This document shows, piece after piece, positions 1 to 8,686 of a stretch of DNA of 64,000 bases. The stretch is from Roseovarius sp. (GTDB lineage: Bacteria; Pseudomonadota; Alphaproteobacteria; Rhodobacterales; Rhodobacteraceae): assembly GCA_029212365.1 (NCBI GenBank), contig JARGOC010000007.1:1-64000 (forward strand), read 5' to 3'. Position 1 is the stretch's first letter, and each line of letters starts with the position of its first letter. Both the position numbers and the translations under genes were made by a program. Under the pieces are notes generated by a model. It ran no database searches. It was not told where the DNA came from and was given only the letters and a program-made list of their open reading frames with translations.

Positions 1-664
1 CATCGGCATCACCGCTCAGGCTGAAGGTCTCAAGCCCTTCGATGGCCGTTGGGATCTTCGGTTCGGTGTCCATGCCAAGGCTTTGCTCAGTGCTCAGCAG
101 TTTGCGACGCTCGTCATCATCCATCGGCTGGCCATCCTTGGCCTTTTTGGCAGCGGCCTTTTGTACGGCGGCATCCAATTCGACCTGTTTACACAGGCCC
201 AGCGCAACCGGATCAATCGGCTGCATGTTCGAAATGTTCCAATGGGTGCGCTCGCGGATTGACTGGATCGTCGGCTTGGTTGTGCCCACCAGTTTGGCGA
301 TCTGACTGTCGGCCAGTTCGGGGTGGAATTTCACCAACCACAGAATCGCGTTTGGGCGATCCTGACGTTTCGACAAAGGCGTGTAACGCGGGCCACGGCG
401 CTTTTCTTCGCCCACGGCAGCGGCGTAGTACTTCAGTGTCAACTTGACCGTCGGATCTTTTTCGGCTTTGTCGATGTCTTCCTGAACCAGCTGATTGTTG
501 GCAATCGGGTCAAACCCTTTGACGCCAGCAGCCACATCACCATCAGCAATGCCTTGGATTTCCAACTCGTGCATGCCCACAAAATCGGCAATCTGCTTGA
601 AGGTCATTGTGGTGTTATCCACCAACCAAACAGCCGTGGCTTTGGCCATAAGCGGTTTCGCCAT
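1..664 (-). CDS. trcR: TrcR/DUF1013 cell-cycle transcriptional regulator (3' end cut by window edge)
   Basis: The reverse strand reads open from an ATG at 664 to the left edge, giving 221 residues without a stop, so the C-terminus is missing. The protein begins MAKPLMAKATAVWLVDNTTM and matches the DUF1013/TrcR family of alphaproteobacteria, a conserved DNA-binding regulator linked to the CtrA/GcrA cell-cycle circuit. Two helix-turn-helix-like stretches are visible, near residues 21-40 (TFKQIADFVGMHELEIQGIA) and 117-141 (ADSQIAKLVGTTKPTIQSIR). The C-terminal part is Lys/Asp rich. An AAGGAG ribosome binding site sits 8 nt before the ATG, which decides the start. It is transcribed away from the RNase T2 gene. 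Family assignment is by recognised sequence; the role is family knowledge. Confidence 0.88.
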   Translation of the reverse strand, partial: MAKPLMAKATAVWLVDNTTMTFKQIADFVGMHELEIQGIADGDVAAGVKGFDPIANNQLVQEDIDKAEKDPTVKLTLKYYAAAVGEEKRRGPRYTPLSKRQDRPNAILWLVKFHPELADSQIAKLVGTTKPTIQSIRERTHWNISNMQPIDPVALGLCKQVELDAAVQKAAAKKAKDGQPMDDDERRKLLSTEQSLGMDTEPKIPTAIEGLETFSLSGDAD

Positions 665-793
665 GTCGCAGTCTCCTTTGCGCAAATCTTCCCCGTTGCC
701 TTAATCGGCTGTCCCGGGTTTGGGACGGTTTCCATTGTCGGGGAACTTGGCCACCCATATAGTGACCTCTGGCGCAAATGGGAAGGCCAAAGA

Positions 794-1423
794 ATGCGGG
801 TATTTTTCTTTCTGATCTTGTTACCCCTTGCTGCCTTTGCCGAGGGCGAGCGCGCAGGTGATTTTGACTATTACGTTCTGAGCCTCAGCTGGTCGCCCAC
901 ATGGTGTGCTCTTGAAGGGGACGCGCGCAATTCCCCGCAATGTGATGCCAGCACCGATTTCGGCTGGGTGATGCACGGGTTATGGCCGCAGTACCACCGT
1001 GGCTGGCCGTCGCATTGCAAGACAGCTGAACGCCCGCCTTCGCGCCGTATGACCTCTGAGATGGCTGATATCATGGGGTCAGGCGGGCTTGCCTGGTATC
1101 AATGGAAAAAGCACGGCAGTTGCAGCGGCTTGTCTGCGCCCGCGTATTATGCGCTGGCGCGTGAGGCGTTTGAGCGCGTCAACCGACCTGTCGTATTTCG
1201 CAAGCTGTCAGACCCGGTCAAACTACCTGCCAGTGTGGTTGAAGAGGCGTTTCTTAAGGCCAACCCCGATTGGGAGCCTGATATGGTAACCATCACCTGT
1301 CGTGATGGGCGGATCGAAGAGGCGCGCCTGTGCCTGTCAAAAGATCTCACCCCGGTGCCCTGCGGGCAGGACGTGATACGCGATTGCACTTTGCCTGCGG
1401 CATTGTTTGATCCGATCCGCTAA
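794..1423 (+). CDS. Secreted ribonuclease T2 family protein
   Basis: The protein is 209 aa with a hydrophobic signal peptide (about residues 1-16, MRVFFFLILLPLAAFA), so it should act in the periplasm or outside the cell, degrading RNA through 2',3'-cyclic phosphate intermediates. The first T2 active-site box is HGLWPQ at 61-66 (His61). The second box is YQWKKHGSCSG at about 103-112 (His107). In the canonical second box a His-Glu pair precedes the Trp; here it is Tyr-Gln, so only two of the usual catalytic residues are kept and activity may be altered. Eight or more Cys suggest disulfides. The frame stays open far upstream, but the ATG at 794 has GGAAGG just before it and is followed directly by the signal peptide. 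The gene stands alone between trcR and the polysaccharide genes. Confidence 0.85.
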   Translation: MRVFFFLILLPLAAFAEGERAGDFDYYVLSLSWSPTWCALEGDARNSPQCDASTDFGWVMHGLWPQYHRGWPSHCKTAERPPSRRMTSEMADIMGSGGLAWYQWKKHGSCSGLSAPAYYALAREAFERVNRPVVFRKLSDPVKLPASVVEEAFLKANPDWEPDMVTITCRDGRIEEARLCLSKDLTPVPCGQDVIRDCTLPAALFDPIR

Positions 1424-1868
1424 AATCGCCAATCACAAGCCGAATCCCCCTACCTGAACTTATGGCTAAAATGCGTCAAAAATTGGCGGCCCATCAGAAC
1501 ACCGAAAGGCTGTCCGCTATTGGGGATCGTTGATTGTCACACGCCTGGAAACAATGACGCGGTGAAAACCTCATTTTTGACATTTAGATCAGTAAATTCC
1601 CCACTATATAACGGGAACGAAACAATTTGTTGCTGGATATCAAGGCAAAATTTAGGCAAAAAGATGCTAGTTTCAACTTACAAGCGCTGGTGGAACGGCC
1701 TGTAGATTTGACCCCTTGCAGTGACACGGCACAACCGGTGCCCGGTCATGTCATTGCTTATTCGCGTTCGGACTCTGCCAATCCGGATATCGGGTAATTC
1801 GCCCTGGGACAGATCACTCCTTTCCTCGCATCAGTTTGTATTTTGTAACCAAGTTGCTGGGGGGCAAC
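1424..1868. other. 445-bp AT-richer non-coding leader upstream of the polysaccharide genes
   Basis: I see no convincing gene here. The middle (about 1555-1700) is clearly more AT rich than its surroundings and contains TTGACA at 1577-1582 and TATATA at 1605-1610. Their spacing (22 nt) is too long for a good sigma-70 promoter, so this is only a candidate. It is the natural place for the promoter and regulatory sites of the exoY-like operon. No terminator was recognised after the RNase gene. Confidence 0.4.
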
Positions 1869-2645
1869 ATGAAGGAAAATGTGTTTGAAGATGCGCCGTT
1901 GGATGCAATCGCTGCGTTCACGACGGCCAATACTCCGCCCTTGGCCCGCCCGGCCTTGGCCAGATCTGCGCGCACCCCAACACCTGTTGGTTTGCGATCG
2001 CCCGGCTTTGGATGGGGTGTGGCACTGCCCGCAAAAGGCGCCTACCGCAGGGTTGGCAAACGGTTTGCAGATATTGCATTTGTATTGATCTCTCTGCCTA
2101 TGACCCTGCCGATCATCGCTCTGTGCGCTATCGCGCTGTGGATTGAGGGAGGCCAGCCCTTCTATCGCCAGAACCGTCTGGGCGAAGGTGGCAAGGTGTT
2201 TTCAATCTGGAAGCTGCGCACCATGTGCCGCGATGCCGATAAGATGCTGGAAACCTATCTGGAGGCTGATCCGGACCTGCGCCGCGAGTGGGATCTGACG
2301 CAAAAGCTGAAGCATGACCCGCGGATCACCCGCGTTGGGGCGTTTTTGCGCAAAACTTCGCTGGACGAGTTGCCACAGTTCTTGAATGTTCTGCTCGGCG
2401 AGATGAGCGTTGTCGGCCCACGTCCGATGATGCCCGAACAACTGCCGTTGTATCGCAATCCGCAGCCCTATTTTGACATGCGCCCTGGCATCACGGGTGA
2501 ATGGCAGGTTTCAGACCGCAATGAAACCAGCTTTGCCCATCGCTCGGTCATTGATACGCGCTATCATGCTCAGCTGTCGCTGAAGGTGGATCTGCGCATT
2601 TTGTTTCAAACCGTCGGCGTTGTTTTGCGACGCACCGGATACTGA
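1869..2645 (+). CDS. Initiating sugar transferase (ExoY/WcaJ-type, polyprenyl-phosphate sugar-1-P transferase)
   Basis: This 258-aa inner-membrane enzyme should start glycan assembly by moving a sugar-1-phosphate from a nucleotide sugar onto undecaprenyl phosphate. The bacterial sugar transferase domain runs from about residue 63 to the end. It has a membrane segment near 69-91, then YRQNRLGEGGKVFSIWKLRT at about 99-118, LRKTSLDELPQ at 160-170 and VVGPRPMMPEQ at 181-191, all hallmarks of the family. The first 55 residues are a Pro/Ala-rich cytoplasmic leader. The ATG at 1869 is preferred over an in-frame TTG at 1836. It heads a plus-strand group with the ATPase and the Wzz-like protein. Sugar specificity (often Gal or Glc for ExoY) cannot be read from sequence. 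Confidence 0.9.
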   Translation: MKENVFEDAPLDAIAAFTTANTPPLARPALARSARTPTPVGLRSPGFGWGVALPAKGAYRRVGKRFADIAFVLISLPMTLPIIALCAIALWIEGGQPFYRQNRLGEGGKVFSIWKLRTMCRDADKMLETYLEADPDLRREWDLTQKLKHDPRITRVGAFLRKTSLDELPQFLNVLLGEMSVVGPRPMMPEQLPLYRNPQPYFDMRPGITGEWQVSDRNETSFAHRSVIDTRYHAQLSLKVDLRILFQTVGVVLRRTGY

Positions 2646-2679
2646 GTGCAGGCAAGTTGCATAACCCAAGAGGCCTGAT

Positions 2680-3519
2680 ATGAATATGAGCTACCCATTG
2701 CCAACGTCCAAAGAGCCTGCGCAGGTAACGCGTGCGCCGCTTGGGCGTGGTGGTCATAGGGCCTTGGATTGCGAGGCGGACATTATGCCTTCCGGAACAC
2801 TGCTGTTAGATGACGGCCACAAAGAAGGCGATCCTTGGGATGCGCTGCCTCTGGTGCTGCCGGATGTACAAAGCCATGCCCAATCCGGCGCGCCGCTTGT
2901 GGATTATCACCGTGATCACCCCGCCTCAAAGGCGTTTGATTTGCTGCGTACGCGTCTGGTGCAGGCCCTGCGCCAAAACGGCTGGAGCCGGATTGCGATC
3001 GCCGCGCCCACAACGGGCTGTGGGGCAACGTTTACAGCCGTAAATCTGGCGCTGAGCCTGGCGCGGGTGCCCGGCTCGCGCTCGGTTTTGATTGATCTGG
3101 ACCAACGCAAGCCAGGTGTCGCCGCGGCCCTGGGGCTGCAAGGAGATTGGCCGATCAGTGATTTCTTGTCAGGGCGCGCCCTGACCGAAGAGCACATGGT
3201 ACGCCTGTCCGATACCTTAGCGCTGGCCCTAAACAGCGAGGTGAATGTCAACGCCTCAGAACAATTGCACGACCATGTGAGCGCTGCCGTGTTGGAAGAC
3301 ACCGAGGAAGACCTGGCACCTGATGTGATGCTCTATGACATGCCTGCCATACTGGAATATGATGATCTGACCGCCTTCCTGCCACAGGTGGACGGTGTTT
3401 TGTTGGTGGCGGATGGCACGCGCACCACAAAGCGCCAGATCGAGGAATGCGAGCGCATTCTAGATGGTCAAACGGCCCTTTTAGGCGTTGTTCTAAATCG
3501 CGGCCGTGACACCGCATAA
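2680..3519 (+). CDS. CpsD/CapB-like polysaccharide ATPase with defective Walker A
   Basis: The 279-aa soluble protein is related to the cytoplasmic BY-kinase/ATPase partner of Wzz-type co-polymerases. A conserved helix (KAFDLLRTRLVQALR, about 84-98) precedes the nucleotide site. The P-loop reads PTTGCGATFTAVNLALSLA (110-128): the invariant Lys is Ala116. Walker A' is SVLIDLDQRKPG (135-146) and a Walker B-like VMLYDMP lies around 216-222 (Asp220). There is no C-terminal tyrosine cluster, so autophosphorylation as in Wzc is unlikely. The first 80 residues are poorly conserved-looking. It lies between the initiating transferase and the Wzz-like gene, as expected for a partner of the latter. It may be a pseudo-kinase scaffold. 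The ATG follows AAGAGG. Confidence 0.8.
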   Translation: MNMSYPLPTSKEPAQVTRAPLGRGGHRALDCEADIMPSGTLLLDDGHKEGDPWDALPLVLPDVQSHAQSGAPLVDYHRDHPASKAFDLLRTRLVQALRQNGWSRIAIAAPTTGCGATFTAVNLALSLARVPGSRSVLIDLDQRKPGVAAALGLQGDWPISDFLSGRALTEEHMVRLSDTLALALNSEVNVNASEQLHDHVSAAVLEDTEEDLAPDVMLYDMPAILEYDDLTAFLPQVDGVLLVADGTRTTKRQIEECERILDGQTALLGVVLNRGRDTA

Positions 3520-3630
3520 CATGCTTTTCTTCCCTTGAATTCCTTAGGATTCGCCATAGTTTTGCCGAGTTCCTATGGGACATGTTATCATAACGACAAC
3601 CTTTTGGTTTTGATTGTATAGGGTGCCTGC

Positions 3631-4938
3631 GTGGAACAGTTTCTATCGTTTGATGATCTGATCGACATGATCAAGCGGCGGCTGGGCGTCATCTTGGCGA
3701 TTACCCTGTTGGGGTGTGTCGCCTCGCTGTTTCATGCCTTCAGCCAAACACATCTTTATCAATCATCCGAGGTGATACAGGTCGCGCGCCCCAAGATCGA
3801 CAATGATCTGGCGCGCTCAACCGTTGATGGATCATCGGCGCGGCGTTTACAGTTGATTGAACAGCAGTTGATGACCCGCGACACCATTTTGGAAATTGCC
3901 GATCAGTTTGCCCTGTTCGACGGCGCCCCCAACATGAAAAATGGCGAGCGCGTATCGCGTGTGCGTGATGCTGTGTCGATCCGCGGTGTGGCCGCAGCCC
4001 GCGAAGGGTTCACCGATGATGGTACGGTTTCCGTGCTAACCATAACCGCTACATTTGACAGCCCCGAAAAGGCGCAGGGCGTGGCCCATGAATTTGCCCA
4101 GCGCACGATTGCGATCAGTGCCAATTCCCGCATTGAACAGGCGCGTGAAACACTGACCTTCTTTCGCGAGGAAGAGGCCAAGTTGGTGGCACAAATGCAG
4201 GTGCTGGATGAAGACGTGACCGCCTACCGCAATGCCAATGACCTGTCGATTGCCGGTGGGTTGGAGTTTCGCCAAACACAAATCGGATCGTTGAACGATG
4301 CCGTTTTGGGGATTGAACGCGAACGTATCACGCTGCAACAGGAGTTGAGCCAACTGGACCAAACCCAGCGCGCCAGCACTCTGCAACGTCAACAGCAGGA
4401 CATCGAAGCGCAGTTGAAAATCCTGGCAGATCAAGAAGCCTTGTTGCAGGCCAGAATTGACACCCTGTCACAGGCGCTGGAAACCAGCCCCGCCGTGCAG
4501 CGCACCCTGGATGTATTTGAGCGGACGCGCGAAAAGCTACAGGGCGAGTTGGATGTGATCTCAACCCGCCGGGCCGAGGCCGAAGTGGGTTTCAAGCTGG
4601 AAGAGCAAAACCAATCCGAGCGCCTGACTGTGATTGAGGCGGCCCCCCTGCCCGATTATCCGATCACCACCAGCCGCAAGAAAACAGCGGTGATGGGGGG
4701 CATGATCAGCGCGTTTTTGGGGCTTATCGCCGCCTTTGTGATGGATCTGCGGCATCCGGTGATCCGCACCGCCCAGCAGATGAAAACCCGTGTTGGGATT
4801 ACACCTGTGGTGACGATACCGCCGTTGGAGACAACGCGCCGCAAACGCAAAAGCCTGGGCAATGCCAAAATCGCTTTGGCGGGATATATTCACGATGCAC
4901 GACATCGCCAGGCATTGCGGGATCAGCGAAAAGGCTGA
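3631..4938 (+). CDS. Wzz/GumC-type polysaccharide co-polymerase (chain-length determinant)
   Basis: The 435-aa inner-membrane protein has a short N-terminal cytoplasmic part (MEQFLSFDDLIDMIKRRLG), TM1 at about 18-38, a long periplasmic region with predicted coiled coil (roughly 165-330, rich in Gln/Glu/Leu heptads), and TM2 near 349-370 (MGGMISAFLGLIAAFVMDLR). A basic cytoplasmic tail follows without an ATPase domain. Family members set chain length and couple polymerisation to export. The separate CpsD-like gene just upstream supplies the cytoplasmic partner. The start is GTG at 3631; no better in-frame ATG precedes TM1. It converges with the flippase gene 22 nt downstream. Confidence 0.87.
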   Translation: MEQFLSFDDLIDMIKRRLGVILAITLLGCVASLFHAFSQTHLYQSSEVIQVARPKIDNDLARSTVDGSSARRLQLIEQQLMTRDTILEIADQFALFDGAPNMKNGERVSRVRDAVSIRGVAAAREGFTDDGTVSVLTITATFDSPEKAQGVAHEFAQRTIAISANSRIEQARETLTFFREEEAKLVAQMQVLDEDVTAYRNANDLSIAGGLEFRQTQIGSLNDAVLGIERERITLQQELSQLDQTQRASTLQRQQQDIEAQLKILADQEALLQARIDTLSQALETSPAVQRTLDVFERTREKLQGELDVISTRRAEAEVGFKLEEQNQSERLTVIEAAPLPDYPITTSRKKTAVMGGMISAFLGLIAAFVMDLRHPVIRTAQQMKTRVGITPVVTIPPLETTRRKRKSLGNAKIALAGYIHDARHRQALRDQRKG

Positions 4939-4960
4939 ACAGGGTCAAAGGTTATTTGGT

Positions 4961-6340
4961 CTACAAGGCGACCAACTGCTGAACCCGGTCCCAATGCAGC
5001 CAAACCGCCAGCGCAATCACGCCAACAGACACCAGACCTGCCACCAGATCATGGCGCGGATCCCAGGCGTCATGTGCGCGCGCCAGCCAGATTGACACCG
5101 GGTGCACCAACCCCACCGACAAGCCAAGCGCCACCAACGCGCCCAGCAACCCAAACTGCATGATCCCGATCAGCAAGAACACCACCTGCACCACTGCACG
5201 GCTGCCCGAAAACACAAAGAACCGTTTGGAATCGCCCGCCGCCAGTGCTGCCTGATCATAGGTCATGCCGATCACTTGGGGGATCAACGCACAAGAAATG
5301 ACCACCACAATTCCGCCCGCCAACGCATAGCGATCATCATATAACACATCGACCAACGCTGGCCCAAAGAGCGCCATAACGGCCAACAGCCCGATGACAC
5401 CACAGCTGATCACGGCGCGCATCTTACGCAGTTTTGCGGCGTTCTCATGCGAGGCACCGGGCGGGGTTTCACGGTAGACCGGGATCATGATCCGCTGGTT
5501 CACCGCATGGCCCAACAGCAGCGGAAAACTGGCCAGAAAATAGCCGATGTTATAGATGCCAAGAATATCGAGGCTCAGGAATTTCCCCAAAATGGCCTTG
5601 TCGCCCTGTGAGCTGACAAACCAAAAGGCGGTGGACAGGAATATCCACTTTCCAAAGGTCATCAATTCGTTCGCGGCGGGTTTTTCCCACCTGAAATGAT
5701 TGACCTGCCCCGGAAGATAGAGATGCGTCAGCACCAGCTTGGCCGCCGCGCCAATAACGCCGCCAATGACCAGTGCGATAACTGATTGTGTGATCCAGGC
5801 CAGCACGATCATGCTGGCAATCCCAATGAATTGGCTCAGCAAATCCAGCAGCGTCAGGCGACCCACAATCAGATGCCTGTGTGCTGTTTCAATGCGGGTC
5901 GGGTTGAAGCCCGCCAAGGCCAGAGAGATTCCGGCGATTGGCAGGTAAAGCGTCAGTTCTGGCGCGCCATAGAACTGCGCCATGGGCCAGGCCAATGCAC
6001 AGGCTGCCACCCAGAGCCCAAAGCCACGGCACACCTGAATGGTCCAGGCAGTGTTCAGGAAATCCGGATCATCGCCGCGCTTGTTTTGGGCGATTGCCGG
6101 GCCAATGCCCACATCCGAAAACATCATCAACCCTACGGTGACAACACTGAGCAAGGCCATCAGGCCGAATGCCTCGGGGAACAAAAGCCGCGCCAGGATC
6201 AGGTTGGATATCAGGCGCATCAATTGCGAGCTGCCATAGCCGACCACCAGCCAGCTGGAGCTGCGCAGCACCCGTGCCAGCAAACGGTTGCCCTGAAACG
6301 CTGATGTCAGGTTGCGCATAAGGAGTCGGCCTTCGGTCAT
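4961..6340 (-). CDS. Wzx-like oligosaccharide flippase (MOP superfamily)
   Basis: The 459-aa polytopic membrane protein has about 12 hydrophobic segments and the polysaccharide-synthase/flippase start (SSWLVVGYGSSQLMRLISNL, then ARLLFPEAFGLMALLSVVTV). It should flip lipid-linked repeat units across the inner membrane for the Wzy pathway. The start could be the ATG at 6340 or the in-frame ATG at 6319 (MRNLTSAFQGN). The latter has GAAGG upstream and would lose only seven residues. It is divergent from the GT4 gene across about 196 bp and converges with the Wzz-like gene. Substrate is unknown but should be the repeat unit made by the surrounding glycosyltransferases. Confidence 0.88.
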   Translation of the reverse strand: MTEGRLLMRNLTSAFQGNRLLARVLRSSSWLVVGYGSSQLMRLISNLILARLLFPEAFGLMALLSVVTVGLMMFSDVGIGPAIAQNKRGDDPDFLNTAWTIQVCRGFGLWVAACALAWPMAQFYGAPELTLYLPIAGISLALAGFNPTRIETAHRHLIVGRLTLLDLLSQFIGIASMIVLAWITQSVIALVIGGVIGAAAKLVLTHLYLPGQVNHFRWEKPAANELMTFGKWIFLSTAFWFVSSQGDKAILGKFLSLDILGIYNIGYFLASFPLLLGHAVNQRIMIPVYRETPPGASHENAAKLRKMRAVISCGVIGLLAVMALFGPALVDVLYDDRYALAGGIVVVISCALIPQVIGMTYDQAALAAGDSKRFFVFSGSRAVVQVVFLLIGIMQFGLLGALVALGLSVGLVHPVSIWLARAHDAWDPRHDLVAGLVSVGVIALAVWLHWDRVQQLVAL

Positions 6341-6536
6341 TTAGGTGCAATGTGGTAGGCGCAAACTATGGGCCAGACCCAAGCCGGTCAACGATACCGG
6401 TGCAAACCCATCTGTTTCTTCGGTTTTTCGCAGCAATGCCACAGGTTTTGGAAATAATAACGGGCGTCAGGCAGGACTGTCGCCCTATGTTCGCCAAGCT
6501 GGCTTTTGCAATCACGCCGGATCGGGTAGGAAAGCG

Positions 6537-7772
6537 ATGACCCGCTCAGTAAGGCCCCGCCCTATGTCCGTTGCTTATGTCCTGAACACCTACCCTCAGC
6601 CGTCGCACAGCTTTATCCGGCGCGAGGTATTGGCGTTGGAGGCGGGCGGCATGAGCATCACCCGGATCGCCATGCGCCGCCCCACAATGCCTCTGGTGGA
6701 CCCTGCTGATGTGGCTGAAGAAGCCAAAACCAACTATGTGCTGGAAGCCGGTGCAATATCGCTTGGCCGAGCGGTGCTGAAATCCATCGCCCAACACCCC
6801 GCCAGATTTGGACGCGCGCTGTGCACAGCATGGAAGCTGGGGCGCAAATCCTCGGTCGGGCGGTTGCGGCACCTGATATATCTGGCTGAGGCCTGCGATG
6901 TATCCCGCCGTGCGCAGGCAGGTGGTATCCGGCATTTGCACGCACATTTCGGAACCAATTCGGCGGCAGTGGCGATGCTGGCACATATTTTAGGCGGCTT
7001 TAGTTACAGCTTCACAGTGCACGGCCCCGAGGAATTTGACGCCCCCCAGGCATTGGGGCTGGGTGAAAAAATGGCGCAGGCCGCGTTCACAGTTGCCATC
7101 AGCCAATTTGGCCGCAGTCAGCTAAAACGCTGGGTGGATCCTGTGCATTGGCCGCACCTGAAAGTGGTGCATTGCGGTATTGAGCCTGACAAGTTTCCCG
7201 ATCCGGCACCTGTCACCGGTGGTGCCCCCCGGCTGGTCAGCATCGGGCGATTTTCAGAACAAAAGGGCCAGCTGGTGCTGGTTGAGGCGATGGCCCAGAT
7301 CGCGGCGCGCCACGCCGGTGCCCATTTGACGTTGATTGGCGATGGTGAGATGCGCCCGCAAATCGAAGCGGCCATTGCACAACACGGCGTACAAGATCAC
7401 ATCACGCTCACCGGTTGGCTGTCAGAGGCCGACGTACGCAGCGAACTGGCCCGCGCGCAGGCGATGATTTTGCCCAGTTTTGCCGAAGGCCTGCCGATGG
7501 TGATCATGGAGGCCATGGCCGCCGGCCGCCCGGTGATTGCCACCTATATCGCGGGGATACCCGAGCTGGTGATACATGCTCAGACAGGATGGATGGTCCC
7601 GGCGGGGGATGTGAACTCTCTGGTGGCGGCTGTCGATGATTTGGCGGCGTGTGATGGCCCGGCACTCTCAGAAATGGGTGCACTTGGTCGCAAACGCGCG
7701 CTCAACCGCCACGATGCCACACAAGAAGCCGCCAAACTGGCTGGGCATTTTCAAAAGCTGCTGGAGGGCTAA
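6537..7772 (+). CDS. Glycosyltransferase family 4 (GT-B fold)
   Basis: The 411-aa cytoplasmic or peripheral glycosyltransferase begins near MSVAYVLNTYPQPSHSFIRR, the start typical of WcaL-like enzymes of exopolysaccharide clusters. The C-terminal Rossmann half shows RLVSIGRFSEQKGQLVLVEA and the donor-binding PSFAEGLPMVIMEAMAAGRP with the EX7E pair. The open frame extends upstream, but the ATG at 6537 follows AGGAAA at proper spacing. It is divergent from the flippase and convergent with the GT2 at 7832. A hairpin (7843-7860, arms GTGCCCA/TGGGCAC) lies at the convergent end, inside the last codons of the GT2. Sugar donor and acceptor are unknown. Confidence 0.9.
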   Translation: MTRSVRPRPMSVAYVLNTYPQPSHSFIRREVLALEAGGMSITRIAMRRPTMPLVDPADVAEEAKTNYVLEAGAISLGRAVLKSIAQHPARFGRALCTAWKLGRKSSVGRLRHLIYLAEACDVSRRAQAGGIRHLHAHFGTNSAAVAMLAHILGGFSYSFTVHGPEEFDAPQALGLGEKMAQAAFTVAISQFGRSQLKRWVDPVHWPHLKVVHCGIEPDKFPDPAPVTGGAPRLVSIGRFSEQKGQLVLVEAMAQIAARHAGAHLTLIGDGEMRPQIEAAIAQHGVQDHITLTGWLSEADVRSELARAQAMILPSFAEGLPMVIMEAMAAGRPVIATYIAGIPELVIHAQTGWMVPAGDVNSLVAAVDDLAACDGPALSEMGALGRKRALNRHDATQEAAKLAGHFQKLLEG

Positions 7773-7831
7773 CCGCCTGTTACGCAGACGGGTACAGCGC
7801 CACTTTTGTCAGCGGACTTATGAGCCGGGGT

Positions 7832-8686
7832 TTAGCGCCCTCGTGCCCACCGTTGGGCACTTCTGGCGTAGGGCGTTTTGACGGCCAGCTTTACCAGCAG
7901 GTAGACGCCAAACCCGATTGGATCACTCAGCGCAATGCGCAGCATGGGCCCCATCCCCGGTTTGGGCGTATTGTCATTCTGCAAAAGCTCAGGACACTGC
8001 TCTGCGATCTCCTCAACCCCTTTATCTTGCCTGCGGCGTACACGAACCAAGTTGTGCAGCCCTTCCACCATGGGCCAGCTATAGGTGGCGGGCACACGCA
8101 GGCGTTCGTTGGGCGCAAAACTAAGCCGCACAAATGTATCATCCGAGATGATGTCAGGAAACGCCCCCCACCGGGCCCGGCCCTGGCTGTTGACCGCAAA
8201 CAGACCAAAGCCCGGAACCCCTGTTGTCACAAACGGCAGGCGTTGCCAGACCCGGCCATAAGCCCGCGTCACCCCGGATTTGGCAGGGCTAACCACCGGA
8301 GACCCCGAAGCATAGAGAGGCGCATCACAGTGCAGGGCCGCAACGATCTGGCGCATCAGGTCGGGTGTGACCACAACATCCGCATCAAGATAGGCCCGCA
8401 CTGTCCCTTTGGCCTGCGCATCGCCCAGATTTAGCGCGTTCAGTTTGCCCGGCTCAGCGGTGTTGATCACCTCAAACCTCCAGCCTTTGCGTTGCGCATC
8501 CGTTACAAAGCTTTCAGCCACTTGCACGGTGTTGTCGGTGCAGGCATTGGCAATCACAATCAACTGCACATCAAAGCCGCGGTCATCCGACGCCAAAACA
8601 GCCCCCAGACAGGGCGCCATAAAATCCGCCTCATTATGGGCAGGCAAAATAATGCTGAGGCTGGGGCGTGATTCACTCACAGCCAT
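7832..8686 (-). CDS. Glycosyltransferase family 2 (last gene of the NRPS-PKS operon)
   Basis: The 284-aa GT-A enzyme begins MAVSESRPSLSIILPAHNEA. It contains the family-2 nucleotide-sugar fold, with DVQLIVIANACTDNTVQVAE as the second beta-strand region and the metal-binding YLDADVVV (DXD-type). The C-terminus has a weak hydrophobic patch (FGVYLLVKLAVK). The ATG at 8686 lies inside the 3' end of the preceding gene (14-nt overlap, 8673-8686) with GTGGAG just upstream, so the two are translationally coupled. The frame is open further upstream, but that part is inside the neighbour. It probably adds a sugar to a polysaccharide or to another product of this operon; the substrate is unknown. Confidence 0.87.
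   Translation of the reverse strand: MAVSESRPSLSIILPAHNEADFMAPCLGAVLASDDRGFDVQLIVIANACTDNTVQVAESFVTDAQRKGWRFEVINTAEPGKLNALNLGDAQAKGTVRAYLDADVVVTPDLMRQIVAALHCDAPLYASGSPVVSPAKSGVTRAYGRVWQRLPFVTTGVPGFGLFAVNSQGRARWGAFPDIISDDTFVRLSFAPNERLRVPATYSWPMVEGLHNLVRVRRRQDKGVEEIAEQCPELLQNDNTPKPGMGPMLRIALSDPIGFGVYLLVKLAVKTPYARSAQRWARGR

Noticed and set aside
323..793. Upstream extension of the RNase T2 reading frame
   Set aside because: It overlaps trcR on the other strand; the signal peptide and ribosome binding site place the start at 794.
1577..1610. TTGACA plus TATATA as a sigma-70 promoter
   Set aside because: The spacing is 22 nt; kept only as a weak candidate inside the leader entry.
6345..6536. Upstream extension of the GT4 reading frame
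   Set aside because: No homology-like sequence; AGGAAA before the ATG at 6537 decides the start.
7843..7860. GTGCCCA/TGGGCAC hairpin as a terminator
   Set aside because: It lies within the last codons of the GT2 and has no T-tract.
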